Assembly: GCF_006152065.1 (NCBI RefSeq)
Contig: NZ_VDFW01000003.1
Location: 299,929 to 363,928, forward strand
Direction: 5' to 3'
DNA length: 64,000 nt
From: Amycolatopsis alkalitolerans
Lineage (GTDB): Bacteria > Actinomycetota > Actinomycetes > Mycobacteriales > Pseudonocardiaceae
Part shown: piece after piece, positions 27,310 to 38,841 of the stretch
How the letters are laid out: every line of letters begins with the position of its first letter
Position numbering within the stretch: position 1 is the first letter of the stretch
Translations under genes and position numbers: made by a program
Notes under the pieces: generated by a model
Seen by the model: the letters and a program-made list of their open reading frames with translations, nothing else
The model's database searches: none
What the model was told of the DNA's origin: nothing

Positions 27310-29211
27310 TCAGGCTCGCCCGAGCACGACGTCGTCCGCCTTCACATAGGCGACCCGGTGCCCGAACTGGATCTGCATGTACTCGGTCTCGCCCCGCACG
27401 ACGACATGTGTCGACGGGTCGAACGTCGTCGCCCAGTAGTACTCACCCGGTAGCAGCGGCCCGGCCGCGTATTTCTGGCCCGCGGCGAACGTGTACTGCA
27501 GCGGCACCAGATCCTGCGGCGGGATGTTCGCGGGATACGCCTCCGCCTCGGGGTACGCCCGGCCGTACACCGGCACCGTGGCCAGGCCCGGTTTCGGCGT
27601 GACCGCAGGACCGAGCGCGGGCACCCCCGAAGCGCTCCGGAACCAGCCCTTCTGGCCAAGGAACCAGATTGCCGTCCAATCGCCACGGATCTCGGCGACG
27701 GCGTACCGCTGGCCAGCCGCCACCCTGCTGCCCACGTCGGCAACATCCATTGTGGACGGCGAGCCGTCCGGATGCAGGCCCGGATCCTTCAGCAACGGCG
27801 CGTCGTCGCGTGGTTCGGTGTGCAGGACGACCGCGGACGATCCTCGCAGGGTGCACGCGGCGCCGGCGGTGTCGCATCCGGTGAAGCCGGGCTGGTTGGT
27901 CGCGAAGTCCGGCTTGATCGTGACCAGGCCGGTGTTGTGCCGTGCCCAGTCGTGCAGGGGCGCGCCGAGCAGGTCGAAGTAGTGGCCCCAGTCCCAGTAC
28001 GGGCCCGGATCCCAGTGCATGCCCGCGACCGTCGACGGGATCGTGCCGGGGACGTTGTCGTGGCCGATGATGTGCTGGCGGTCCAGCGGGATCCGGTACT
28101 TGTCGGCCAGGTACCGCACCAGCTTCGCCGATGCCCGGTACATCGCCTCGGTGTACCAGGTGCCCTGCGCGCCGAAGCCCTCGTGCTCGACGCCGATGGA
28201 CTTCGCGTTGACATACCAGTTCCCGGCGTGCCAGCCGACGTCCTTGGTCAGGATGTGCTGCGCGACGTGCCCGTCGCTCGAGCGCAGCGTGTAATGCCAG
28301 CCCAGGTACGTCGGATCCTGCACGAGGCCGAGCGCCACGTCGTAGCTGCACTCGGTGTCGTGGATGACGATATGCGTGATCTGCTGGCTCTGCGGGCGTT
28401 CGGCCTTGTCGTAGTTGCCGTAGCCGTCTTTGGTCTTCTCGTACGGCGCGGGAATCCACTCGGCCGACAACCCGGGTGGCGCTTCGACATCCCCGCGCGC
28501 CGCGGCCGGGAGGTCGAGCGCGCGGAGTTGCCCGCGAGCGGGCGAAACGTTCGTCGCGGTGAGGTGGACGGCTTGGCCGTCGTCGGTTACCCGGCTCGCG
28601 CCGCTGGTGATCGTGTTGAAGACCTCGTCGGCGAAGAACGCCGCGGCCGTCGAGTCGGTCGCCCCGCTGTAGCGGCTTACGGCGCCGTACCAGTCGGCCG
28701 GATCGGTGCCCGAGATGCCGAGCTGTCGCTGGTAGTGGGCCAGCACCGCGGCACCACCGCGAATGTTCTGCGCCGGGTCGGTGCGCAGCGCGTCCGGGCT
28801 CGCGCCGGTCAGTTCGGCCGCCAGATCGACCGTCTGCAGCGCGGCCACCGGTGCGGCTCGCCGCGGTTCGACGGGGTGCAGCGCCGGGCGGGCGAGATCA
28901 CCGCGCGGGTCTTCGGTGCCCTTGTCGTGGTGGCTGCCGCCGGCCGCGACCGTGCGCAGGTCGGTCAGGTGCATCGGCCCGAAACCCGCACCCCTGCTCG
29001 GCAGGCCCGCGTTGGCGTCCCAGCGCGACTTCAGATACGAGACCCCCAGCAGCACCTGTTCCGGCACGCCGAACTCCGCGGCCGCGGCGGCGAAGGCCCG
29101 CTGCCTTGCCTGATCGGTCGCGGCGTCGGCGACACCGGGCGCGGCGATGGCGAGCCCGGCCGTCCCGACGGCGGCGGCACGTAGCGCGGTTCGGCGAGTG
29201 AACGGATCCAT
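27310..29211 (-). CDS. Tat-exported N-acetylmuramoyl-L-alanine amidase
   Basis: 633 aa. The N-terminus has a twin-arginine signal (R6-R7 in TRRTALRAAAVG) and an Ala-rich hydrophobic stretch ending near GVADAA. Residues about 30-190 resemble a helical lysozyme-like or tail-tip region. The Amidase_2/PGRP domain (about 255-420) has zinc-ligand His residues in THIVIHDTE and HIIGHDNVPG, with HYTLRSSDGHVAQHI and VGWHAGNW between. The C-terminal ~180 residues look like an SH3-type domain. It cleaves the amide bond between MurNAc and the peptide stem, outside the membrane. Confidence 0.88.
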   Translation of the reverse strand: MDPFTRRTALRAAAVGTAGLAIAAPGVADAATDQARQRAFAAAAAEFGVPEQVLLGVSYLKSRWDANAGLPSRGAGFGPMHLTDLRTVAAGGSHHDKGTEDPRGDLARPALHPVEPRRAAPVAALQTVDLAAELTGASPDALRTDPAQNIRGGAAVLAHYQRQLGISGTDPADWYGAVSRYSGATDSTAAAFFADEVFNTITSGASRVTDDGQAVHLTATNVSPARGQLRALDLPAAARGDVEAPPGLSAEWIPAPYEKTKDGYGNYDKAERPQSQQITHIVIHDTECSYDVALGLVQDPTYLGWHYTLRSSDGHVAQHILTKDVGWHAGNWYVNAKSIGVEHEGFGAQGTWYTEAMYRASAKLVRYLADKYRIPLDRQHIIGHDNVPGTIPSTVAGMHWDPGPYWDWGHYFDLLGAPLHDWARHNTGLVTIKPDFATNQPGFTGCDTAGAACTLRGSSAVVLHTEPRDDAPLLKDPGLHPDGSPSTMDVADVGSRVAAGQRYAVAEIRGDWTAIWFLGQKGWFRSASGVPALGPAVTPKPGLATVPVYGRAYPEAEAYPANIPPQDLVPLQYTFAAGQKYAAGPLLPGEYYWATTFDPSTHVVVRGETEYMQIQFGHRVAYVKADDVVLGRA

Positions 29212-29305
29212 GACTCTCCTCGCATGCGAACGACGCGAGAAACCTACACACCGTCCGCCTGCTTCGGGAGCATCTTTCGTTCGGTATACGCCGCCGATGT
29301 AGCGA

Positions 29306-29333
29306 ACCCCCGGCCCGCCGTTGGGCCGGGGGT
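29306..29333. terminator. Hairpin after the Cys-rich peptide gene
   Basis: A perfect 11-base stem, ACCCCCGGCCC at 29306-29316 and its complement at 29323-29333, with a 6-nt loop. It lies 17 bases beyond the stop of the leftward 21-aa peptide gene and before the amidase gene. No T run, but the stem is very stable, so it would separate the peptide transcript from the amidase gene. Confidence 0.6.
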
Positions 29334-29349
29334 CCGTGTGCTCAGCCGG

Positions 29350-29415
29350 TCAGCACTTGCCGCAGCAACCGCAGTTGGCACCGGTGCACGAGCTGCAGCA
29401 GTTGCATCCACCCAT
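29350..29415 (-). CDS. 21-residue Cys-rich peptide, metallothionein-like
   Basis: An ATG at 29415 opens a 22-codon frame that ends at TGA (29350-29352). Eight of the 21 residues are Cys: positions 4, 6, 7, 10, 15, 17, 18 and 21, in the pattern CxCC-x2-C-x4-CxCC-x2-C; the rest are Gly, Ser, Asn, Ala, Thr and one Lys. The two halves are near-repeats. An AAGGTGG ribosome-binding site lies 6 bases upstream (one mismatch to AAGGAGG), and a strong hairpin follows the stop. A Zn or Cu(I) cluster-binding role is suggested by the cysteine content; function is inferred, not proven. It is far below usual gene-finder length limits. Confidence 0.72.
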   Translation of the reverse strand: MGGCNCCSSCTGANCGCCGKC

Positions 29416-29695
29416 GTGGAGCCACCTTCCCTTCAGGATCGGCCCGGGCCACGGCTTTCACGGTAGGGACGCCAACGGATGGCCGGGAACCGCCCAACGA
29501 GTGACGTTGCGATCACCGGATGTCACAGAAGGCCGGTGTGGCGGATGAGCCGTTCACTCAGCTCGTCGAGCACCACCAGGCGGAGAACCAGCCGCCCACA
29601 CCCGGTGCCGCCGGGAACAGGATGTTCGAGGCGCGAGCGCGGCACCACGGATCCCGGAACGCGCTGACAGGCCGAAAGCGACCCTCCTTGCGCGG
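29416..29695. other. 280-bp leader/promoter region between Cys-peptide gene and CIRCE
   Basis: No supported gene is visible. It should hold the leftward promoter of the Cys-rich peptide gene and the rightward promoter of groES. Short open frames on either strand lack a ribosome-binding site or recognisable product. Base composition is ordinary for the window. Confidence 0.4.
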
Positions 29696-29722
29696 CTAGC
29701 ACTCGCGTGGCTAGAGTGCTAA
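29696..29722. promoter_or_regulatory. CIRCE operator (HrcA binding site) of groESL
   Basis: CTAGCACTC at 29696-29704 and GAGTGCTAA at 29714-29722 are separated by exactly 9 bases, matching the CIRCE consensus (TTAGCACTC-N9-GAGTGCTAA) except for the first base. HrcA represses groESL here and releases on heat shock. It sits 107 bases before groES. Confidence 0.95.
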
Positions 29723-29829
29723 ATGCACGGCACCGCACACGCCCCGGCACCCGCGACGGCGGGGGTGGTAGGCGCCAAAAACCTGTAAGTACCTGCCAAC
29801 GCTTTCGACGACCCGTGGAGGTCAACCCG

Positions 29830-30123
29830 GTGAGCGTGAACATCAAACCGCTCGAGGACAAGATCGTTGTCCAGACGAGCGAGGCCGAGGAGACGACGGC
29901 GTCCGGTCTCGTCATCCCCGACACCGCCAAGGAAAAGCCCCAGGAGGGCAAGGTTCTGGCCGTGGGCCCGGGCCGCGTGGACGACAAGGGCAACCGCATC
30001 CCGGTGGATGTGAGTGTCGGCGACGTCGTCATCTACTCGAAGTACGGCGGCACCGAGGTCAAGTACAACGGTGAGGACTACTTGATCCTGTCCGCTCGCG
30101 ACGTGCTGGCCGTCGTCAACTGA
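29830..30123 (+). CDS. groES: Co-chaperonin GroES (Hsp10)
   Basis: 97 aa from the GTG at 29830 with GGAGG 9 bases upstream. The family sequence is complete: [13 protein letters not shown], the mobile loop [23 protein letters not shown], and [15 protein letters not shown]. It caps the GroEL ring during folding. It is followed after a 77-base gap by groEL; the gap contains a large hairpin. Confidence 0.98.
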   Translation: MSVNIKPLEDKIVVQTSEAEETTASGLVIPDTAKEKPQEGKVLAVGPGRVDDKGNRIPVDVSVGDVVIYSKYGGTEVKYNGEDYLILSARDVLAVVN

Positions 30124-30140
30124 CACCAGCCCTCGCATCG

Positions 30141-31823
<1,683 letters not shown>

Positions 31824-31837
31824 CGCGAGGCGGTAAA

Positions 31838-31877
31838 AGAATAGGGGCGGTATCCGGTCGGATACCGCCCCTATTCT
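31838..31877. terminator. Perfect 18-bp hairpin after groEL
   Basis: AGAATAGGGGCGGTATCC (31838-31855) and its exact complement (31860-31877) flank a 4-base loop, 15 bases after the groEL stop. There is no T run, but the stem is long and perfect. It is the first of two terminators between the convergent groEL and whiB3 genes. Confidence 0.85.
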
Positions 31878-31884
31878 GGTGCGA

Positions 31885-31919
31885 AAAAGGGGTGACGCCC
31901 CTGCCGCGTCACCCCTTTT
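31885..31919. terminator. 14-bp hairpin terminator, mainly for whiB3
   Basis: AAAAGGGGTGACGC (31885-31898) and GCGTCACCCCTTTT (31906-31919) are perfectly complementary with a 7-base loop. On the minus strand the stem is followed by a T run, so it is an intrinsic terminator for the leftward whiB3, which stops 10 bases away; it also backs up the groEL terminator. Confidence 0.85.
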
Positions 31920-31928
31920 CCCTCCCCC

Positions 31929-32231
31929 TCACTGGCCGGAAAGAGTCAGCTGCCGCTTGCCGGTCCTGAGGATGTTCTCCCGCTCGGCCTCGGAAAGGCC
32001 GCCCCAGATCCCGTACGGTTCGTGTACGGCCAGCGCGTGTTCCCGGCACAACCGCAATACCGGGCAGGACTGGCAAATAGCTTTGGCCCTGGCCTCGCGT
32101 CGGGCCCTGGCCGGTCCGCGCTCCCCGTCGGGATGGAAGAAGGCCGCGCTGTCCATCCCTCGGCAGGACCCCTCCAGCTGCCAGTCCCAGATGTCGGCGT
32201 TGGGACCGGGAAGCCTGCGCGTGTCTGCCAT
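31929..32231 (-). CDS. whiB3: WhiB-family Fe-S regulator (WhiB3/WhiD-like)
   Basis: 100 aa. The four cluster-binding cysteines are C23, C53, C56 and C62 (C-x29-C-x2-C-x5-C), followed by the family turn GIWGG at residues 74-78 and a basic tail. The protein senses O2/NO through a [4Fe-4S] cluster and works with the primary sigma factor. Its place beside groEL matches M. tuberculosis WhiB3 (Rv3416) and Streptomyces WhiD. A GGAGG precedes the ATG. Confidence 0.93.
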   Translation of the reverse strand: MADTRRLPGPNADIWDWQLEGSCRGMDSAAFFHPDGERGPARARREARAKAICQSCPVLRLCREHALAVHEPYGIWGGLSEAERENILRTGKRQLTLSGQ

Positions 32232-32458
32232 CGTTGACCGCCTCCGTTATTCGGTCGGATCCCCTCGTTGTCGCACTGGCGACTACTCCATTCGGTGCAA
32301 CGGCGGTAACGTTAGAAGCGCGCCAATAGTTGTTCAAGGAATTCGGAGGGATTCATCCTTTGGATGTCCCCCGCAAGCGTGAGAACCGGCTCTTCCGCAG
32401 GTCGGAGTGCATAACTTTCAGGTTGCTGGGTAGGCATGCGTCCTCGATATTGGGGCGA

Positions 32459-33412
32459 ATGGAGCGCGTACGGCAGGCAGAACCGACGATGCCGGTGGCC
32501 GCCGTGGCCAGGCGGCTCGGGGTCGCGCCTGCCACCCTCCGCACCTGGGATCGCCGCTACGGGCTGGGACCGAGCCGGCACACCGGCGGCAAGCACCGCC
32601 GCTACGGCTCGGCCGACATCCGCCGCCTTGAACTCATGCAGCGCGCCCTGCTCAGAGGTGCCTCGACCGCAGAGGCCGCCCGGTTCGCGCTCGAAACGCC
32701 GATTGCCGACGAGCAGGTCGAGACGCCGGCGCCGACGCGCGCCGAGCCCGATCGATCCGTCGCTCGCCGGCTGCGTGGCGCGGCGCTCGCGATGGACACC
32801 GCCGCCACCCAGCACCTGCTGGCGGAGGTGATCACCGAGGCAGGGGTGCTGGCTGCGTGGGAGACCGTCATCGAGCCGGTGCTGACCGCGTTCGGCACCG
32901 GCTGGCACGGCGCGCACACCGGCGCGGAGGCCGAATACCTGCTGACCGAGTCCGTGCTCGCGGCGCTGATCCGCGCGACACCCTTGCTCGACCAGCCGCG
33001 CAACTCCCGGCCGGTCCTGCTGAGCGGAGTACCCGACGAGCGGCCCGGCCTTCCTCTCTATGCGCTCGCCGCGTGCCTGGCCGAGCGCGGGATCTCGGCG
33101 CAGCTGTTCGGAACTCCGCCGCCGGCCGAGGTACTCGCGGTCGCGGTCCGGCGCAGCGCACCGGCCGCGGTCGTCCTGCGGGCGCAGCGGAGCACGGTCG
33201 CGGACAGCCGGTTGTTCCCGCGGGTCTCGCGGGGCCGCCAGCGCAGCCGGGTGTTCGCCTGGGGACCCGGCTGGGCCCGCACGCCCTTGCCCGACAAGGT
33301 CGAGTTGTTGCCTGACCTGCGCGTAGCCGTCGATCGCATCGAATATGTCCTACTAGGTCCGCCAGCCCCTCGCCCGACCACCACCCCTGATGGAGGCGCT
33401 TCGCGCCGCTAG
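32459..33412 (+). CDS. MerR-family regulator with a degenerate cobalamin-binding domain
   Basis: 317 aa from the ATG at 32459 (the frame is open further upstream to 32330, but this ATG leads directly into the helix-turn-helix). The N-terminal MerR domain (about 8-80) has VARRLGVAPATLRTWDRRYG and HRRYGSADIRRLELM. The C-terminal ~190 residues follow the LitR/CarH plan: WETVIEPVLTAFGTGW then AEAEYLLTES, where B12-binding members have E-E-H; and PDERPGLPLYAL where they have a D-x-H-x2-G loop. Both key histidines are absent, so B12 binding is unlikely. The tail PTTTPDGGASRR and the stop come from the 56-bp repeat. Confidence 0.75.
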   Translation: MERVRQAEPTMPVAAVARRLGVAPATLRTWDRRYGLGPSRHTGGKHRRYGSADIRRLELMQRALLRGASTAEAARFALETPIADEQVETPAPTRAEPDRSVARRLRGAALAMDTAATQHLLAEVITEAGVLAAWETVIEPVLTAFGTGWHGAHTGAEAEYLLTESVLAALIRATPLLDQPRNSRPVLLSGVPDERPGLPLYALAACLAERGISAQLFGTPPPAEVLAVAVRRSAPAAVVLRAQRSTVADSRLFPRVSRGRQRSRVFAWGPGWARTPLPDKVELLPDLRVAVDRIEYVLLGPPAPRPTTTPDGGASRR

Positions 33413-33415
33413 ATT
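33360..33415 (+). repeat. 56-bp dispersed repeat, copy 2 (MerR/TPR-like junction)
   Basis: Matches 5952-6007 at 53 of 56 positions. It encodes the C-terminal tail and TAG stop of the MerR gene and ends 7 bases before the GTG of the next gene. It also supplies an in-frame ATG at 33390 for that downstream gene. The GGCGC-TTC-GCGCC hairpin is conserved. Confidence 0.9.
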
Positions 33416-33422
33416 TGGTCTC

Positions 33423-34304
33423 GTGTCGATCGACGAGCTGCGGCGGGCCGCCTTCGGTGACCGGCCGGTGCTCCCGCCAGGTACGCCCGCGTCGCCGCGC
33501 GCGAAGCTGCTGACGGCGATCGTGCTCGGCGGGCAGGGGCGGTACGCGGGCGCGGCGACCCTGCTCGACGAAGTAGCCAGAGGGCGGGATCGCGTGCTTG
33601 CGTCGCTCGCCCTGTCCACGTTCGCCTCGCATCGGCGCCAGCTCGGCGGGCATCGCGCGGCGTTCGGGCCGGACGGTGCCGCGCTCCGGCTCGTGACAGG
33701 TCTGTCCGGCCGGACTGGAGCGCGGATGAGCGGTGATGGCGAAGCTCCCGCTCATCGAGCGCGACCGGGTGCGGGTGTCCCGCAGGAGGAGGACCCGGAC
33801 GGGATCGACGCCGAGGGGGCGAGGGCCGACGCGCTGCTGGGTCTGGCGGCCGACAATCTGGGCATCGGCCGGTTGCCGCTCGCCCGCCGGCTGGTCGCGC
33901 GCGTGACCGCGCGGAGCTGGCGATCGAAGGTCCGGCTCGGCTGGGTCTCCGCGGAGCTCGAACTGGCCGGTGGCCAGGCCGCGAATGCGGTGGAACCGGC
34001 GGAGCGCGCGCTCGAGCTCGCCGAGTCCGCCGGCGCCCTGCGGCATGTCGTGAAGTCACGGCTCGTGCTGGCCGCCGCACTCGGCGCGACCGGGGAACGG
34101 GAACGAGCGGTGCACCTCGCCGAGGAAGCACTCGCCGTGACGGACGAGTACGCACTACGCTCCCTGAGTTGGCCTGCCGGCTCGATCGCCGCCGAATATG
34201 GTCGGGATCGATCCAGGGTCGACGCCATGGTGCACGCTGTGTTACTACGATCTGATCCAGACGGGAGGCGGCTGGCGGGTGAATCGCCGTGGGTCCCGGC
34301 GTGA
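33423..34304 (+). CDS. TPR-like helical protein, Rv3415c-position homologue
   Basis: 293 aa from the GTG at 33423 (an in-frame ATG at 33390, inside the repeat, would add 11 residues). The sequence is Ala/Leu/Arg-rich and helical with TPR-like pairs: AKLLTAIVLGGQGRYAGAAT, then NAVEPAERALELAESAGALR and GERERAVHLAEEALAVTD. No catalytic motif. Position between whiB3 and sigD matches the M. tuberculosis gene Rv3415c. A scaffolding role near the regulators is possible but unproven. Confidence 0.65.
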   Translation: MSIDELRRAAFGDRPVLPPGTPASPRAKLLTAIVLGGQGRYAGAATLLDEVARGRDRVLASLALSTFASHRRQLGGHRAAFGPDGAALRLVTGLSGRTGARMSGDGEAPAHRARPGAGVPQEEDPDGIDAEGARADALLGLAADNLGIGRLPLARRLVARVTARSWRSKVRLGWVSAELELAGGQAANAVEPAERALELAESAGALRHVVKSRLVLAAALGATGERERAVHLAEEALAVTDEYALRSLSWPAGSIAAEYGRDRSRVDAMVHAVLLRSDPDGRRLAGESPWVPA

Positions 34305-34445
34305 CGCCGGTTGGCGCAGTCGAGGCGGCCATACCGACATCCGGGCGAAGATCTTCCAAAAAAAGCCACCGGATCGTGTCAAGGTTCGGCCTAAAGCGTC
34401 CGATAGGGGAAGTGGAAGGTCACCCGGCTGCAGGAAGGAAACCCC

Positions 34446-35042
34446 GTGACTACGGTCTTGATCTGCGACGACCGACGCAGTGTTCGCGAAGGGCTCACCC
34501 GCGTGATGTCTGCTGTGCCCGGCGTCAGTCGCATCGACTGTGTAGCGCACGGTGACGAGTTGCTGGCCAGGTATTCGCGGCAGCCGGTGGACGTTGTCCT
34601 CGTCGGCACCCAGCGCGCGATGCCGGCCGGGGTGGAGGCGACTCGGCGGCTGGTGTCCGCCAATCCCCAGGCGAACGTGATCGTCTTCGGCGCGCCCGAC
34701 GATGCCAGCAGCATCGCCGCCGCGATCGCCGGTGGCGCGCGCGGTTACCTGCGGTGGGACGCCTCTCGCCCGGAACTCGTGGCCGCGCTGGCGCATACGC
34801 TCGCGAGCACCTCGGTGCCGGCGCCCCGCCAGCCGGCCGACCCCGGTGTCCAGCTCACCGAACGCGAGTTGCAGGTACTGCGGGGGATGAGCCAGGGGAA
34901 GAGCAACGGCCAGATCGGCCGCGAGCTCTACCTGTCGGAGGACACGGTGAAGACCCACGCGCGGCGCCTGTTCCGCAAGCTTGGCGTGCGGGACCGTGCC
35001 CAGGCCGTCGCCCACGGGTTTCGCCGCGGGCTCGTGTCCTGA
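34446..35042 (+). CDS. bldM: BldM-like response regulator with a degenerate receiver domain
   Basis: 198 aa from a GTG. The receiver keeps the acidic pair C7-D8-D9 but reads VDVVLVGTQ around residue 54, where Streptomyces BldM has the phospho-acceptor D54: here it is Gly. The C-terminal LuxR helix-turn-helix is strongly BldM-like: LTERELQVLRGMSQGKSNGQ then GRELYLSEDTVKTHARRLF. The gene lies in the whiB3-sigD neighbourhood, as bldM lies next to whiD in Streptomyces. It should bind DNA without phosphorylation, probably as homodimer or with another partner. Symbol given by homology and position. Confidence 0.82.
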   Translation: MTTVLICDDRRSVREGLTRVMSAVPGVSRIDCVAHGDELLARYSRQPVDVVLVGTQRAMPAGVEATRRLVSANPQANVIVFGAPDDASSIAAAIAGGARGYLRWDASRPELVAALAHTLASTSVPAPRQPADPGVQLTERELQVLRGMSQGKSNGQIGRELYLSEDTVKTHARRLFRKLGVRDRAQAVAHGFRRGLVS

Positions 35043-35275
35043 GTGCTTCTCCGAGCCTCTCTCGTCTTGTAAGCTGCGCAAGTCGTTGAATTCTTGAACA
35101 CCTTCGCGTGATCCGTCGCCGGCGCGCTCCGGATTTCCCGGGGCGCGCCGAACGCGACCGTGCACGAGCGATGTCGATGCCGGACGGTACGGTGGGCATC
35201 ACCGGTGCGAGGGACCTCGATCTCACGCGCCATCATTTTGTACGCCTACACGTAACGCTGGGACTGTTGTCTGCG

Positions 35276-35848
35276 ATGGCCACTGTGGGGGACGGACTGG
35301 AGGAGTCAGTCGCCGCCGCCGTCGAGGGAGATCCTCAGGCGGTGGAGCGGCTGCTTGCCGCCATCCGTCCTCTTGTGGTGCGGTATTGCCGCGCCAGGGT
35401 TGGCCGGCAGGAGCGATCATTCGCTTCAGCAGACGACGTAGCGCAGGAGGTGTGTCTCGCGGTGCTCACGGCCCTGCCTTCGTACCGTGATCAAGGACGA
35501 CCGTTCCTGGCTTTCGTGTACGGCATCGCCCAGCACAAGGTCGCCGACGCGCACCGTGCTGCCGCCCGTAACCGGGCAGAACCCGTGGCCGAGATCCCCG
35601 ACGAGGTCGAGGGGGACATAGGTCCGGAGCAGCACGCCCTGCAGGGGGAGTTGAACGAGCGCATGGCCCAGTTGCTGCGGGTGCTGCCGGACAAACAACG
35701 CGAGATCGTGGTGCTGCGAGTGGTCGTGGGGCTGTCAGCTGAGGAGACCGCGGACGCGGTCGATTCGACCCCGGGCGCGGTCCGGGTCGCTCAGCACCGG
35801 GCTCTCGCGCGGCTCCGTAAGGCGCTGGCGTCCGAGGAGGTGGCCTGA
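35276..35848 (+). CDS. sigD: RNA polymerase sigma factor SigD (ECF)
   Basis: 190 aa from the ATG at 35276; the frame is open to 35108, so an earlier start (for example near 35171) is possible. ECF sigma factor: region 2 with RYCRARVG, DDVAQEVCLAVLTALPSYRD and FLAFVYGIAQHKVAD; region 4 with LLRVLPDKQREIVVLRVVVG and TPGAVRVAQHRALARLR. It abuts the RsdA anti-sigma gene. In M. tuberculosis SigD helps long-term stationary survival. Upstream 35043-35275 is its leader, with no other gene seen. Confidence 0.9.
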   Translation: MATVGDGLEESVAAAVEGDPQAVERLLAAIRPLVVRYCRARVGRQERSFASADDVAQEVCLAVLTALPSYRDQGRPFLAFVYGIAQHKVADAHRAAARNRAEPVAEIPDEVEGDIGPEQHALQGELNERMAQLLRVLPDKQREIVVLRVVVGLSAEETADAVDSTPGAVRVAQHRALARLRKALASEEVA

Positions 35849-36763
35849 GTGACCGACCGCGAGAGCCGCGACGAGATCAGACGTGAGCTCGGTGGGTATG
35901 ACGACACGCTGAGTGCGTCGCAGGCCGCGTTCGAGGCCGATCTGTCCGCCGTGCACGCCGACGACGCGCTGCTGGACGCGCTCGGCGGGTCCGATCCCAA
36001 GGTGGCGGACGGTCTGGGGGACCAGGAGCTCAACGCGCTGCTGCTGGCCTGGCGGCGCGACATCGACAGCGAGCCACTCGCCGAGCTGGTGGACACCGAC
36101 ACCGCGGTCACCACAGTGAAGACAGCGGCACTCGCGCAGAAGCACGGGCAGCGCACCCGCAGGCGCCGGGTCCTCGTACCGGTCGCGGTTGCCGCCGCCG
36201 TGCTCGCCATCGCCTTCAGCGGCACCGGGATCGCCGCGCGGGACGCCCAGCCGGGCGACGCGCTGTGGGGCCTGACGAAGGTCCTCTACTCAGACCACGC
36301 CCGCTCGGTCGAGGCGGCCTCCGCAGCCCGCACCGACCTGCAGCAGGCGAGTATCGCGTTGTCGCAGGGCCGCATCGCCGAGGCGCAGCAGGCGCTGGCC
36401 GAGGCGGCCACGAAGCTGAGGCAGGTGGCCTCCGAGGACAACCGCGCCCAGTTGATGCGGGAGCACCAGCAGCTGTCCGAGATGCTGCAGAATCCGTCGT
36501 CGAGCACGCCCCCGCCGACCTCGTCTTCGCAGACGTCGTCGTCCGAGCCGGTCACCTCGACCACGACGCCGCCGAGCAGCTCGCCGACCACGACCACCTC
36601 GCCGTCGAGCCCGAGCACGTCGACCCCCACGGAAACCTCCACCTCGACACCGCCGACCACGAGCAGCAGCTCGGTCTCGGCGGCGGGAACGAACAGCGGC
36701 GGAACGGTCCGCTTCGACACGACGGCCGACGGGCAGGCCCCGGCCGGGACCTCCGGCAACTGA
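35849..36763 (+). CDS. rsdA: Anti-sigma-D factor RsdA
   Basis: 304 aa; the GTG begins directly after the sigD TGA, with GAGGAGGTGG upstream. Residues ~30-85 (ADDALLDALGGSDPKVAD onward) are the acidic sigma-D-binding segment. A basic patch (RTRRRR) and one transmembrane helix (about 106-128) follow. The outside part has a helical segment (about 140-210) and a long Ser/Thr/Pro tail. It holds SigD inactive at the membrane; regulated proteolysis probably releases it, as described for the M. tuberculosis protein. Confidence 0.9.
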   Translation: MTDRESRDEIRRELGGYDDTLSASQAAFEADLSAVHADDALLDALGGSDPKVADGLGDQELNALLLAWRRDIDSEPLAELVDTDTAVTTVKTAALAQKHGQRTRRRRVLVPVAVAAAVLAIAFSGTGIAARDAQPGDALWGLTKVLYSDHARSVEAASAARTDLQQASIALSQGRIAEAQQALAEAATKLRQVASEDNRAQLMREHQQLSEMLQNPSSSTPPPTSSSQTSSSEPVTSTTTPPSSSPTTTTSPSSPSTSTPTETSTSTPPTTSSSSVSAAGTNSGGTVRFDTTADGQAPAGTSGN

Positions 36764-36774
36764 GGGGCTCGTTC

Positions 36775-36797
36775 CCGGGCGGAGAGCGCTCGCCCGG
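36775..36797. terminator. Hairpin between rsdA and the DUF5319 gene
   Basis: CCGGGCG (36775-36781) and CGCCCGG (36791-36797) form a 7-base stem with a 9-base loop, between two convergent genes. There is no T run, so it is a candidate bidirectional terminator. Confidence 0.45.
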
Positions 36798-36827
36798 CGG
36801 TGGTTCGGCTCGCGTTGTCAGTGCTGG

Positions 36828-38811
<1,984 letters not shown>

Positions 38812-38841
38812 CGGCGAGCAGCTCACGAGAAGGGATCCGAC

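Noticed and set aside
33423..34304. A frameshift in the TPR-like gene
   Set aside because: The middle region (GEAPAHRARPGAG) looks atypical, but the frame is continuous with normal codon bias on both sides.
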